DNA from: CAVSIP01 sp963728075
GTDB lineage: Bacteria > Actinomycetota > Actinomycetes > JAFAQI01 > DASSKL01
Reading direction: 5' to 3'
NCBI GenBank assembly: GCA_963728075.1
Contig: CAVSIP010000007.1
Location: 248,001-312,000 of the forward strand
DNA length: 64,000 bases
Shown: positions 16,006 to 25,527 of the stretch, piece by piece
Position numbering within the stretch: position 1 is the stretch's first letter
Layout: every line of letters begins with the position of its first letter
Notes under the pieces: generated by a model
Seen by the model: only the letters and a program-made list of their open reading frames with translations
Databases searched by the model: none
What the model was told of the DNA's origin: nothing
Position numbers and translations under genes: made by a program

Positions 16006-17526
16006 GTGACTGCAACCGCCCCCGGTACGGAGACGGCGCTCACGCACGTGGACGTGCTGATCGTGGGAGCCGGGCTGTCCGGCATCGGCGCCGCCTGCCA
16101 CCTGGAGACGAAGGTGCCCGGCAGGACGTACGCGATCCTCGAGTCGCGCGACGCCATCGGCGGCACCTGGGACCTCTTCCGCTACCCGGGCATCCGGTCC
16201 GACTCCGACATGTACACCCTCGGCTACTCCTTCCGCCCGTGGAAGGCGGCCCGGTCCATCGCCGACGGCCCGTCGATCCTCGAGTACGTGCGGGACACGG
16301 CGCGCGACTACGGCGTCGAAGCGAAGATCCGGTTCAACCACCGGGTCGTGCGCTCCGAGTGGTCCTCGGCGGACGCCCGCTGGACGGTCACCGCGGAGCG
16401 CACGGACACCGGCGAGACCGTCGAGCTCACCTGCAGCTTCCTCTACAGCTGCACGGGCTACTACCGCTACGACGAGGGCTACTCGCCGCAGTTCCCCGGC
16501 GCGGACCGCTTCACCGGCACCCTGATCCACCCGCAGCACTGGCCGGCGGACCTCGACTACGACGGCAAGCGCGTCGTCGTCATCGGCAGCGGCGCGACCG
16601 CGGTCACGCTGGTCCCCGCGATGGCCGAGCGGGCGGCGCACGTGACCATGCTGCAGCGCTCGCCCACGTACATCGTGGCGATGCCCGGCGAGGACCCGCT
16701 GGCCAAGCTGCTCGGCAGGTTCCTGCCGCCGAAGACCCGCTACCCGGTGATCCGCTGGAAGAACGTGCTGCTGACCATGCTCAGCTACCAGCTCAGCCGC
16801 CGGCGCCCGCAGCTGATGAAGAACGTTCTCCGCAAGGGCCTGCAGCGCCAGCTGCCGGCCGGGTTCGACATCGACACCCACTTCAGCCCGCGCTACGACC
16901 CGTGGGACCAGCGGCTGTGCCTGGTACCCGACGGCGACCTGTTCAAGGCGCTGGGCACCGGGCGCGCCTCGGTCGTCACCGACCAGATCGAGACGTTCAC
17001 CGAGTCAGGCATCCAGCTCGCGTCCGGCAAGCACCTCGACGCCGACGTCATCGTCAGCGCCACCGGGCTGAACATGCTGGCGCTCGGCGGCATGGACCTC
17101 GTCGTCGACGGCAAGGAGGTCGCCCTCGGCGAGACCGTCGCGTACAAGGGCATGATGCTCAGCGACGTGCCGAACCTCGCCATCGCGATCGGCTACACGA
17201 ACGCCTCCTGGACGCTCAAGGCCGACCTGGTGTCGGAGTACGTGTGCCGCCTGCTCGCGTACCTGGACGAGCACGGGTACGACTACGTGGCGCCGCGGTG
17301 GACCGAGGGGGCGCTGCCGGCGAACCCGTTCATCGACCTCAACAGCGGCTACGTCATGCGGTCCATCGCGAAGTTCCCGAAGCAGGGGAACCGGGCTCCC
17401 TGGCGGCTGTACCAGAACTACGTCCGTGACGTGCTGCTCATCAAGCGCGGCAAGATCGAGGACGAGGCGCTGGAGTTCTCCCGGGCGGTGCCGGCGGACA
17501 CGCCGCAGCGGGTGTCCGCGGCCTGA
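16006..17526 (+). CDS. Flavin-containing monooxygenase, Baeyer-Villiger type
   Basis: A 506-residue FAD/NADPH monooxygenase. The FAD Rossmann motif GAGLSG is near residue 20, the Baeyer-Villiger fingerprint FTGTLIHPQHW (FxGxxxHxxxW) at about 168-178, the NADPH Rossmann motif IGSGATA near 195 and an ATGLN motif near 350. It would insert oxygen into a ketone or oxidise a soft nucleophile using O2 and NADPH in the cytoplasm. GTG at 16006 follows GGAG at proper spacing; the open frame before it lacks the family sequence. It is monocistronic as far as visible, divergent from the BNR operon with a Crp-like site between. Substrate unknown. Confidence 0.92.
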   Translation: MTATAPGTETALTHVDVLIVGAGLSGIGAACHLETKVPGRTYAILESRDAIGGTWDLFRYPGIRSDSDMYTLGYSFRPWKAARSIADGPSILEYVRDTARDYGVEAKIRFNHRVVRSEWSSADARWTVTAERTDTGETVELTCSFLYSCTGYYRYDEGYSPQFPGADRFTGTLIHPQHWPADLDYDGKRVVVIGSGATAVTLVPAMAERAAHVTMLQRSPTYIVAMPGEDPLAKLLGRFLPPKTRYPVIRWKNVLLTMLSYQLSRRRPQLMKNVLRKGLQRQLPAGFDIDTHFSPRYDPWDQRLCLVPDGDLFKALGTGRASVVTDQIETFTESGIQLASGKHLDADVIVSATGLNMLALGGMDLVVDGKEVALGETVAYKGMMLSDVPNLAIAIGYTNASWTLKADLVSEYVCRLLAYLDEHGYDYVAPRWTEGALPANPFIDLNSGYVMRSIAKFPKQGNRAPWRLYQNYVRDVLLIKRGKIEDEALEFSRAVPADTPQRVSAA

Positions 17527-17584
17527 GCGCCGCTGGGCCGTTGGGCTCTGCCGCCACGGCTGCGCCCCGAGTCACAGTGGTGTC

Positions 17585-18451
17585 GTGGCGCCGAGGCGGG
17601 TCGCGAGGCTGTCCGGGGGGTCGACGCTCGCCGTCCGCGACGTGACGGCGGACGACGTCGACGGCATCGCCGACCTGTACGAGGCGCTGACGCTCGACGA
17701 CCGGTACCGCAGGTTCTTCTGCGGTTCGCTGCCGCCGCGGTCATTGGTCGAGCGCTGGGCGTCGATGGACGGCTGCACCGGCACGATGCTGGTGGCGCAG
17801 GTCCAGGACCCGGACGGCACGCCCGGGCCGATCGTCGGGGAGGCCACCTGGGCCGCCCTGCCGGACGGTGGCGGTGAGTTCTCGCTGACCGTCGCCCGCC
17901 ACTGGCGCGGGTGGCTCGGCCCGTACCTGCTGGACACCCTGGCCGAGGTCGCCGCGCAACGGGGCGTGCCGAACCTGCAGGCCGACGTGCTCGCGGACAA
18001 CCGTCCGATGCTGGCGGTCGTCCGGGCGCGCGGCTACGTGGTGCTCGACCAGCCGGACTGGTCGGTCGTCCGCGTCATGATCGCGACGCCGCGTGGTGTG
18101 CCGGCCTGGCCACCCGAGGACCGGCGGCCGCGGGTCCTGGTCGAGGTGCCCGGTGGGCGATGGCAGGCGGCCGCAGCCGCGGCGGACGCCGGCTTGCGCG
18201 TCATCGGCTGCCGCGGCCCCGCGGGCACCCCCCCAGGCTGGTGTCCGGCGCTGCGAGGCGAGCCGTGCCCCCTGGCCGACGGTGCGGACGTGGTCGTGAA
18301 CCGGCTGCGCGGCGACGACGAGCGCACGGCCGTCGTGCTCGCGGCGCACCGGGCCCGGCACGTCCCGGTCCTGACCGACGTGCCCGCGCAGCCGGCCGCC
18401 GCCGTCGAGGCCGTCCTCGCCCGGGTGCGCGCGGTGCCGGCCCCGGCCTGA
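17585..18451 (+). CDS. GNAT acetyltransferase with an extra C-terminal domain
   Basis: A 288-residue protein. Residues about 15-165 resemble a GNAT domain (VRDVTADDVDGIADLYEAL, RYRRFFCGSLPP, then LSVTVARHWRGWLGPYLLD-like motif A). The C-terminal 115 residues (from RRPRVLVEVPGG) look like an alternating alpha/beta fold I cannot name; they lack a nucleotide-binding loop. The GTG at 17585 is the first start that gives the conserved strand. The RYRRFFCG motif is shared with the next gene (TYLRFFSG), so the two may be related by duplication. The acceptor of acetylation is unknown. Confidence 0.75.
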   Translation: MAPRRVARLSGGSTLAVRDVTADDVDGIADLYEALTLDDRYRRFFCGSLPPRSLVERWASMDGCTGTMLVAQVQDPDGTPGPIVGEATWAALPDGGGEFSLTVARHWRGWLGPYLLDTLAEVAAQRGVPNLQADVLADNRPMLAVVRARGYVVLDQPDWSVVRVMIATPRGVPAWPPEDRRPRVLVEVPGGRWQAAAAAADAGLRVIGCRGPAGTPPGWCPALRGEPCPLADGADVVVNRLRGDDERTAVVLAAHRARHVPVLTDVPAQPAAAVEAVLARVRAVPAPA

Positions 18452-18576
18452 TCCGGGCGCGCTCAGGACACCTTGCGTACGGCGTTGCGCGGCCCGGTGC
18501 GCTCGTTGACGCGCTGGTACCCCGTCACCTCCTTCCCGACGGGTCCACCCGGAGTTCACACGATCCGCACGGCGAC

Positions 18577-18592
18577 GTTTCCGGCCGGAAAC
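18577..18592. promoter_or_regulatory. Perfect 16-base palindrome upstream of the ACT-GNAT gene
   Basis: GTTTCCGG-CCGGAAAC is perfectly symmetric and ends 22 bases before the ATG at 18615. It could be an operator; no regulator is adjacent. Confidence 0.4.
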
Positions 18593-18614
18593 ACGCGGCG
18601 GGCACCGTGGCGGC

Positions 18615-19598
18615 ATGACCACGTCCCCCGACCGCCGGTTGTGGCGGGTGCTCGTCCCCCTCGACGACCGCCCGGGCTCGCTGTCGGCCGTGAGCGCGGT
18701 GCTCGCGGCCATCGGCGCGAACATCCTCTCCGTCGAGGTGCACGGCCTGGACGGCCAGCGGGTCATCGACGACCTCACGATCAGCTGCCCGGCGCTCATC
18801 GACGCGGAGCTGCTCCACGACGCCGTACGCGGGGTCGGCTGCGACGAGGTGGCGGTCACACCGGCCGGCGCCGAGCGGCTGGTGGACCCGGTGGTCCGGG
18901 CGCTGGCGGCCGCCCGGCGCCTCGTGACCGAACCGGACGGTCTGCCCGCGGCCGCCGCCACGCTGCTCGACGCGGCACCCGGGGCAGCACCGGAGCCGGT
19001 GACCGTCACCGAGCGCGCCCGGCTGCGCGCCCTCGGCGAGCTGGCCACGCTCCTGCGCTCCGGCGAGACCGTGCTCCTGGCCGACGGCACCGAGCTGAGC
19101 CTGCGGGCGACCGGCGCCGCCGACCGGGTCGCGGCGGCCGCCATGTTCGCCCGGTGCTCGCTGCGTACGACCTACCTGCGCTTCTTCAGCGGCATGGTGC
19201 GCGTACCCGACCGCGTGCTCGACGGCCTGCTCGCGCCCGAGGAGGGTCTCGGGCTGGCCCTGCTCGACGGCGGCGAGGTGCGGGCACTGGCGCAGCTGAC
19301 CGGGGCTCGGGGCGACGGACCGCCCGAGGTGGCGTTCGTCGTGGAGGACGCCTGGCAGGGTCGCCGGCTCGGGGGGCTGCTGCTCCGGCGGCTGCTGCGC
19401 GAGGCGGCGGTACGGGGGCACGGCACCGTACGCGCGGTCGCGCTGCCGGAGAACGACGGGTTCCGGCGGCTGGTGCGCGGGGCCGTCCCGGCCGCGACGC
19501 TGCGGTACGCCGAGGGGCTGGTCCAGGCCGAGCTGCCCACGATGCCCGCCCCTGCCCGTGTGGACGCGAGGGAACAGAGCGGCGACTGGTACGGTTGA
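18615..19598 (+). CDS. ACT domain-GNAT fusion protein
   Basis: A 327-residue protein. Residues about 9-75 form an ACT-like regulatory domain (WRVLVPLDDRPGSLSAVSAV, ILSVEVHG), the type that binds amino acids. Residues about 165-310 form a GNAT acetyltransferase domain with the acetyl-CoA loop VEDAWQGRRLGGLLLRRL near 248. This architecture suggests acetylation gated by an amino acid. The ATG is preceded by a ggcac-rich leader without a clear Shine-Dalgarno site. The catalytic residues and acceptor are not evident. Confidence 0.82.
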   Translation: MTTSPDRRLWRVLVPLDDRPGSLSAVSAVLAAIGANILSVEVHGLDGQRVIDDLTISCPALIDAELLHDAVRGVGCDEVAVTPAGAERLVDPVVRALAAARRLVTEPDGLPAAAATLLDAAPGAAPEPVTVTERARLRALGELATLLRSGETVLLADGTELSLRATGAADRVAAAAMFARCSLRTTYLRFFSGMVRVPDRVLDGLLAPEEGLGLALLDGGEVRALAQLTGARGDGPPEVAFVVEDAWQGRRLGGLLLRRLLREAAVRGHGTVRAVALPENDGFRRLVRGAVPAATLRYAEGLVQAELPTMPAPARVDAREQSGDWYG

Positions 19599-19606
19599 CC
19601 CCACGC

Positions 19607-19650
19607 GACGGCGATCCTCGCCGTCCACTCCCGCGGGCGAGCTGCCCGCG
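19607..19650 (+). terminator. Tandem hairpins between the ACT-GNAT and helicase genes
   Basis: Two perfect stems: GACGGCGA-TCC-TCGCCGTC (19607-19625) and CGCGGGC-GAGCT-GCCCGCG (19632-19650), starting eight bases after the stop at 19598. They may terminate the upstream message or form the 5' leader of the helicase mRNA. Confidence 0.45.
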
Positions 19651-19755
19651 AGGTCGCAGTTCGTGAGTGTTCCGGTTTCTGCGGTCGGTCTGCCGGCCCG
19701 CCGACGTCGTGCGCCACCGACCGACGCGGCCTAACGACCACGACGGAGTAACTCC

Positions 19756-21156
19756 TTGCCCAGCACTGCCCAGCCGCGCGGCCGCCGCGCGCCCGCCCGC
19801 CGCCGCCCCGCCGGCGGCCAGCAGAACCGCCCGCGCCAGGCGCCGGCCCCCAGCGCCCTCGAGCGTGCGCTCGACGAGGCACTGACCCGGCCGGAGCCGC
19901 CGGCCCGCTCGTTCGCCGAGCTCGGCCTGCCCGCGCCGATCGTCGCGGAGCTGGCCCGGCGCGGCATCGACGCGCCGTTCGCCATCCAGGCCCGTACCCT
20001 CCCGGACGGGCTCGCCGGCCGCGACGTCCTCGGCCGGGCGCAGACCGGCTCCGGCAAGACCCTCGGGTTCGGCCTGCCGATGCTCGCCCGCCTGGCCGCC
20101 GGTGACCGCCGGTCGGTCGCGCCCCGCGGCCTCGTCCTCGTGCCGACCCGTGAGCTCGCCCAGCAGGTGAGCGACAGCCTCGCGCCGCTCGCCCGCACCG
20201 TGGGTCTGCGCATGACCGCCGTCTTCGGCGGGGCGCCGTACGGCCGCCAGCTCGACGCCCTGCGGCGTGGCGTGGACGTCATCGTCGCCACCCCGGGCCG
20301 GCTGATCGACCTGCTCGAGCGTCGGGCCACCACGCTCGGCGAGGTGGAGATCGCCGTCCTCGACGAGGCCGACCACATGGCCGACCTCGGCTTCCTGCCC
20401 GCGGTGACCCGGCTGCTCGACCAGATCCCCGCGGGCGGCCAGCGGATGCTGTTCTCCGCGACGCTCGACGGCGGCATCGACCGGCTCGCCAAGGCCTACC
20501 TCGACGACCCGGCCGTCCACGCCGTGGCCTCGGCCGCCGCACGGGTGGAGACGATGGACCACCAGGTCTTCACCGTCCCCGCGGACGACAAGCTCTCCGT
20601 CGTCGCGGAGGTCGCCGCGCGCCCCGGTCGCACGCTGGTCTTCGTCCGCACCAAGCACGGCGCCGACCGGCTCGCCCGCCAGCTGGGCCGCGCCGGCGTC
20701 CCGGCGGGGGCGATCCACGGCAACCTCAAGCAGAACGCCCGTACTCGCGCGCTGTCCGGCTTCGCCGCCGGCGCACCGCGCGTGCTGGTCGCGACCGACG
20801 TCGCGGCGCGAGGCATCCACGTCGACGACGTCGACCTGGTCGTGCACTTCGACCCGCCGGCCGACGCCAAGGACTACCTGCACCGGTCCGGCCGCACGGC
20901 GCGTGCCGGTGCGACCGGCACGGTGCTGTCCGTCGTGGTCCCCGGCCAGGAGCGCGAGGTCGCGAACCTGCACCGGGACGCCAAGGTCAGCGCCACCACG
21001 GTGCGGGTACAGCCCGGCCACCCGGCGGTGCGTGCGCTCGCCGAGTCGGGCACGGCACCGGCTCCGGTCGCGGTGGCCCCGGCGCGCCCGAGCGCGGCCG
21101 GTCCCAACCGGCCGCCGCGCCGGCGCCGGCCGTCCGGGGCGCACCGAGCGGCGTGA
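19756..21156 (+). CDS. DEAD-box ATP-dependent RNA helicase
   Basis: A 466-residue RhlE/CsdA-like helicase. All motifs are visible: Q-motif FAIQARTLP, motif I AQTGSGKT, Ia PTRELA, Ib TPGRL, II DEAD, III SAT, IV LVFVRTK, V ATDVAARG and VI HRSGRTARAG. The N-terminal 40 residues and the C-terminal 70 are Arg/Pro/Ala-rich basic tails, probably for RNA contact. The start is TTG at 19756, the only one close to GGAG (19745) and in frame with the family start. GGAG-TAA-CTCC, directly before the TTG, could pair with itself and hide the ribosome site. It remodels structured RNA in ribosome assembly or decay, often at low temperature. Confidence 0.93.
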   Translation: MPSTAQPRGRRAPARRRPAGGQQNRPRQAPAPSALERALDEALTRPEPPARSFAELGLPAPIVAELARRGIDAPFAIQARTLPDGLAGRDVLGRAQTGSGKTLGFGLPMLARLAAGDRRSVAPRGLVLVPTRELAQQVSDSLAPLARTVGLRMTAVFGGAPYGRQLDALRRGVDVIVATPGRLIDLLERRATTLGEVEIAVLDEADHMADLGFLPAVTRLLDQIPAGGQRMLFSATLDGGIDRLAKAYLDDPAVHAVASAAARVETMDHQVFTVPADDKLSVVAEVAARPGRTLVFVRTKHGADRLARQLGRAGVPAGAIHGNLKQNARTRALSGFAAGAPRVLVATDVAARGIHVDDVDLVVHFDPPADAKDYLHRSGRTARAGATGTVLSVVVPGQEREVANLHRDAKVSATTVRVQPGHPAVRALAESGTAPAPVAVAPARPSAAGPNRPPRRRRPSGAHRAA

Positions 21157-21196
21157 GGTCCGCGGCCGAGCGGCCGCAGGCCCCGATACTGGCCCC

Positions 21197-21946
21197 ATGT
21201 TGGGGCTGCCCGATCACGTCACGGCCTGCCTGTTCGACCTGGACGGTGTGCTGACGGACACCGCCGCGGTGCACAACCGCGCCTGGAAGGAGACGTTCGA
21301 TGCCTTCCTGCGCGCGCGTGCGGAGCGGACGGGCACGGCCTTCGTGCCGTTCGACCCGGCGCGGGACTACCTCGCCTACGTCGACGGCAAGCCGCGCCTG
21401 GACGGCGTACGGGACTTCCTCGCGAGCCGGGGGATCAGCCTGCCGGAGGGCGGTGCGGACGACCCGCCGGACGCCGAGACCGTCCACGGCATCGGGCGCC
21501 GCAAGAACGACGAGGTCGTCCGGCGCATCCACACCGACGGCGTCGAGGTCTTCGCCGGTTCGCGGCGCTACCTCGAGGCGGCCGCCGCCGCGGGACTGCG
21601 GCGCGCGGTCGTGTCGTCCAGCGCCAACACCGCCGCCGTCCTCGAGGTGAGCGGCCTGGCGCCGCTCGTCGAGCTGCGCGTGGACGGCGTGACGATCCGC
21701 GAGGAGGGGATCGCGGGCAAGCCCGCTCCGGACACCTTCCTCACCGCCGCGCGGCGGCTCGGGGTCGCGCCCGGGCAGGCGGCGGTGTTCGAGGACGCAC
21801 TGGCCGGCGTGGCGGCGGGGCGCGCCGGTGACTTCGGGATCGTGGTCGGGGTCGACCGGACCGGCCAGGCTGCGGCACTGCGCGAGCACGGTGCCGACGT
21901 CGTCGTCTCCGATCTCGCCGAGCTGCTCGACGGGGAGGGGACATGA
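21197..21946 (+). CDS. pgmB: Beta-phosphoglucomutase-family HAD hydrolase
   Basis: A 249-residue HAD phosphomutase. Motif I FDLDGVLTDTA holds the catalytic aspartates, motif II SSSANT is near residue 140, motif III KPAPDTF near 175 and motif IV EDALAGVAAG near 197. It converts beta-glucose 1-phosphate to glucose 6-phosphate. The ATG at 21197 gives the standard length, and the stop overlaps the GH65 start by four bases, the typical actinobacterial pair in which the phosphorylase produces the mutase substrate. It is probably expressed with that gene only. Confidence 0.9.
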   Translation: MLGLPDHVTACLFDLDGVLTDTAAVHNRAWKETFDAFLRARAERTGTAFVPFDPARDYLAYVDGKPRLDGVRDFLASRGISLPEGGADDPPDAETVHGIGRRKNDEVVRRIHTDGVEVFAGSRRYLEAAAAAGLRRAVVSSSANTAAVLEVSGLAPLVELRVDGVTIREEGIAGKPAPDTFLTAARRLGVAPGQAAVFEDALAGVAAGRAGDFGIVVGVDRTGQAAALREHGADVVVSDLAELLDGEGT

Positions 21947-24313
21947 GCGTCGACCAGCCGCAGTTCTCGGTGGAGCCGTGGGCGCTGCGCGAGACCCGCC
22001 TGGACCTGGGCACGCTGGCGCAGGCCGAGTCGCTGTTCGCGCTGTCCAACGGGCACATCGGCCTGCGCGGCAACCTCGACGAGGGCGAGCCGCACGGGCT
22101 GCCCGGCACGTACCTCAACTCCTTCTACGAGCTGCGCCCGCTGCCGTACGCCGAGGCCGGCTACGGCTACCCCGAGTCGGGGCAGACCGTCGTCAACGTC
22201 ACCAACGGCAAGCTCATCCGGCTGATGGTCGACGACGAGCCCTTCGACGTCCGGTACGGCGAGCTGCACTCCCACGAGCGGGTGCTCGACTTCCGCTCCG
22301 GGATCCTCACCCGTACCGCCGACTGGACCTCACCGGCGGGGCGCCGCGTACGGGTCTGCTCGCGGCGGCTGGTGTCGTTCGCGCAGCGTGCGGTGGCCGC
22401 CATCGAGTACACGGTCGAGCCGGTCGGACCGCGCGGTCAGCCTCATCGTCCAGTCCGAGCTCGTCGCCAACGAGGCGCTGCCGAAGATGCCGGCAGACCC
22501 GCGCGTCGCCGCCGTGCTGGAGCACCCGCTCGATCGCCCTCGAGCACGAGGCGGACGGGCACGGCGCCGTCCTCGTGCACCGCACCCAGCACAGCGAGCT
22601 GCAGATAGCCGCGGGCATGGAGCACGTCATCGACGGCCCGGGCCGGGTGGAGGTGGACGTCGACGTGCGCCCGGACTGGGCCCGCACCACGGTCATCTGC
22701 GTCGTGCCGCCGGGTGAGCGGCTGCGGGTGGTGAAGTACCTCGCGTACGGCTGGTCCGGGCTGCGCTCGCTGCCGGCGCTGCGCGACCAGGTCGGCGCCG
22801 CGCTGACCGGTGCCCTGTACGCCGGGTTCGAGGGGCTCGTCCAGCAGCAGCAGGACTTCCTGCTGGACTTCTGGGACAGCGCGGACGTGGTCGTCGAGGG
22901 CGACGCGGAGATCCAGCAGGCGGTGCGGTTCGGGCTGTTCCACGTGCTGCAGGCGGGCGCCCGGGCCGAGCGCCGGGCCATCCCCGCCAAGGGCCTCACC
23001 GGCCCGGGCTACGACGGGCACACGTTCTGGGACGCCGAGGGGTTCGTCCTGCCGGTGCTCACCTACACCCACCCGGAGGCGGCCGCGGACGCGCTGCGCT
23101 GGCGCTACTCGATCCTCGACCTGGCGCGCGAGCGCGCCGCGGAGCTCGGGCTGGCCGGCGCGACGTTCCCCTGGCGGACCATCCGCGGGCAGGAGTGCTC
23201 GGGGTACTGGCCGGCCGGAACGGCGGCGTTCCACGTCAACGCCGACATCGCGTACGCCCACGAGCGCTACCGCACCGCCACCGGGGACGACAGCGTCGAG
23301 GAGCACGGCGGGCTGGAGGTGCTCGTCGAGACCGCGCGGCTGTGGATGTCACTGGGCCACCACGACCGCGGCGGGCGGTGGCACGTCGACGGGGTGACCG
23401 GTCCCGACGAGTACAGCGCGATCGTCGACGACAACGTGTTCACCAACCTGATGGCCGCACGGAACCTGCGGGCCGCGGCAGAGGCCGTGAACCGGCACCC
23501 CGAGGAGGCGCGGCGGGTGCTGGGGGTGAGCCTCGAGGAGTCGGCCACCTGGCGCGCTGCTGCCGACGCCGTCTACCTGCCCTTCGACGAGGAGCTCGGC
23601 GTGCACGCCCAGGCCGACCTGTTCACCCGCTACCGCGAGTGGGACTTCGAGGCGAGCCGCGGAGAAGTACCCGCTGCTGCTGCACGCGCCGTACTTCCAG
23701 CTGTACCGCAGCCAGGTGGTGAAGCAGGCCGACCTGGTCCTCGCGATCCACTGGTGCGGGGACGCGTTCACGGCCGAGGAGAAGGCGCGCGACTTCGACT
23801 ACTACGAGCGGCGCACGGTCCGGGACTCGTCCCTGTCCGCGTGCACCCAGGCGGTGGTGGCGGCGGAGACCGGCCACCTGGAGCTCGCCCACGACTACGC
23901 GTTCGAGGCGGCCACTCATCGACCTCGTCGACTCTCACCGCAACACCCGTGACGGCCTGCACATGGCCTCGCTGGCCGGCAGCTGGATCGCGCTCGTGGC
24001 CGGCTTCGGGGGCATGCGCGACCACGAAGGGGTGCTGTCGTTCGCCCCGGCGCTGCCCGAGCGGATCTCGCGCCTGTCGTTCGGCGTGCGCTGGCACGGC
24101 AACCGGCTGCGGGTCGACGTGAACCACCTCAAGGTGACCTACACCCTCGACGGTCCGGGCGACGTGACGATGACCCTGCGCCATGCGGGTGAGGTCGTCG
24201 AGCTGAGCGCCCGCTCGCCGGTCACGCTGCCGCTGCAGCAGCGCGAGCCGCTGCTCCCGCGGCCGCCGCAGCCGCCGGGCCGCGAGCCGGAGGCCAGGGG
24301 GACGGGCGCCTAG
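21943..24313 (+). pseudogene. Glycoside hydrolase family 65 (maltose/trehalose/kojibiose-type phosphorylase), four frameshifts as read
   Basis: The product would be a 788-residue GH65 enzyme that phosphorolyses an alpha-linked disaccharide to beta-glucose 1-phosphate. The N-terminal beta-sandwich starts at MSVDQPQFSVEPW; the catalytic (alpha/alpha)6 barrel carries the general acid in TGPDEYSAIVDDN; the C-terminal beta domain ends near 24,250. The reading frame changes 1-2-3-1-2 near 22426, 22532, 23655 and 23914, and each change is explained by one extra base. Conserved residues are kept on both sides of every break (VSLIVQSELVANEALP between the first two, EKYPLLLHAPYFQLYRSQVV after the third). 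No in-frame decay is seen, so sequence error is likelier than a true pseudogene. It is coupled to pgmB by a four-base overlap. Confidence 0.85.
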
Positions 24314-24326
24314 CGGCCCGCCGCGG

Positions 24327-24854
24327 TCAGTCCCCGGTCGAGCCGTCGAGGACCTCGCGCAGCAGGTCCGCGTGCCCGTTGTGCCGCGCGTACTCCTCGA
24401 TCATGTGCACGTAGATCCAGCGGATGTCGCGCTCCCGTTCGGGGTGGTCGCCCCGGCTGGGCACGACGTCGTCGAGCGAGCGCGACGCCGCTGCGGCGCG
24501 CGCGAGGTCGCACTCCGTGACGTACGCCTGGAGGTTCGCCGCCGCGTCGGCGTCGTCCACCGCCTCGAAGTCCAGCCCGACGGCGTCCGGGTCGTACGGG
24601 AAGCCGATGGCCTCGCCCGCCCCGTGCATGCGGAACCACCAGCGCTCCACCTCGGTCATGTGCCGCACGAGACCGAGCAGCGACAGCCGAGACGGCAGCA
24701 CGGCCCGCCGCTTGAGCTGCTCGGCGGTGAGGCCGGCGCACTTCATGAGCAGGGTGCTGCGGTGGTAGTCCAGCCACTGCTCGAGACTGGTGCGCTCGTC
24801 GGCGACGAGGTCGGGGTCGGCGCGCGGTACGGCTGGGGCGGTCCACGTGGTCAC
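24327..24854 (-). CDS. DinB-family protein (DUF664 type)
   Basis: A 175-residue four-helix-bundle protein of the DinB/DUF664 group. The three metal-ligand His positions are visible as HRSTL near residue 31, RHMTEVERWW near 65 and EEYARHNGHADLLRE near 155. Such proteins include thiol S-transferases (mycothiol-dependent) in actinomycetes, but the activity here is not predictable. It starts with GTG (MTTWTAP when translated) and converges on the GH65 gene, 13 bases from its stop. Confidence 0.85.
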   Translation of the reverse strand: MTTWTAPAVPRADPDLVADERTSLEQWLDYHRSTLLMKCAGLTAEQLKRRAVLPSRLSLLGLVRHMTEVERWWFRMHGAGEAIGFPYDPDAVGLDFEAVDDADAAANLQAYVTECDLARAAAASRSLDDVVPSRGDHPERERDIRWIYVHMIEEYARHNGHADLLREVLDGSTGD

Positions 24855-24886
24855 GGGCGCACCCCATCACAGTGGGCGCCCCGTGG

Positions 24887-25459
24887 CTACGCCTGCGCCG
24901 GCGCGGACGCCGCGAACCGCACCCGGTCGCCGTCCACGTCCACCCGGACCTCGACGAGCCCCGCGTCGGTGAGCCGTGCGGCCAGCGTCTCCGGGCTCAC
25001 CGGGACGAAGACGTCGTCGGAGTGCAGCTCGCGCCGGTCCGGGGTGTCCAGCCCGTCCGTACCCAGGAACAGCCCGCCTGGCCGCAGCAGCCGGCGGACC
25101 TCGCAGAACAGCTGGTCCTGGAGCGCGGCGCTCGGCAGGTGGTGGAGCATCGTGAAGCACATGACCGACGAGAAGCCGGCGGCGCTCAGCCCGGACCGGG
25201 TCGCGTCGGCGACCACCACACGCACCCGCGTCGGCGGCAGCCGCGCCGCCAGCTGCGCGGCGAGCCTCTCGTCGAGCTCGACCACGGTGAGGGTGCGCAC
25301 CCGCTGCAGCAGCACATCGGTGGTCCGGCCCGGGCCGGGACCCAGCTCCAGCACCGCGTCGCCGAGGTCGTGGTCGTCGAGAACCCAGGGCAGCAGCTGC
25401 GACCCCACGTACTCGGCCCACTCGGGACTGGCGCACAGCTGCAGGTGGCGCTCGTTCAC
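24887..25459 (-). CDS. Class I SAM-dependent methyltransferase
   Basis: A 190-residue methyltransferase. The SAM-binding motif I VLELGPGPGRTTD is near residue 37, an acidic end of strand 2 VVELDE near 60, VVVADATR near 83 and the LRPGG motif near 125. Start GTG at 25459 (VNERHLQLC) is chosen because the 30 upstream in-frame residues are low-complexity and overlap the start region of the divergent gene. The methyl acceptor is unknown. Confidence 0.85.
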   Translation of the reverse strand: MNERHLQLCASPEWAEYVGSQLLPWVLDDHDLGDAVLELGPGPGRTTDVLLQRVRTLTVVELDERLAAQLAARLPPTRVRVVVADATRSGLSAAGFSSVMCFTMLHHLPSAALQDQLFCEVRRLLRPGGLFLGTDGLDTPDRRELHSDDVFVPVSPETLAARLTDAGLVEVRVDVDGDRVRFAASAPAQA

Positions 25460-25527
25460 CGGCGCAGTGTGGCACCGCGCCGGGCGCCGGTGATTGCCCG
25501 CGCTGACGGTGTGGGCACGATGGGGCC

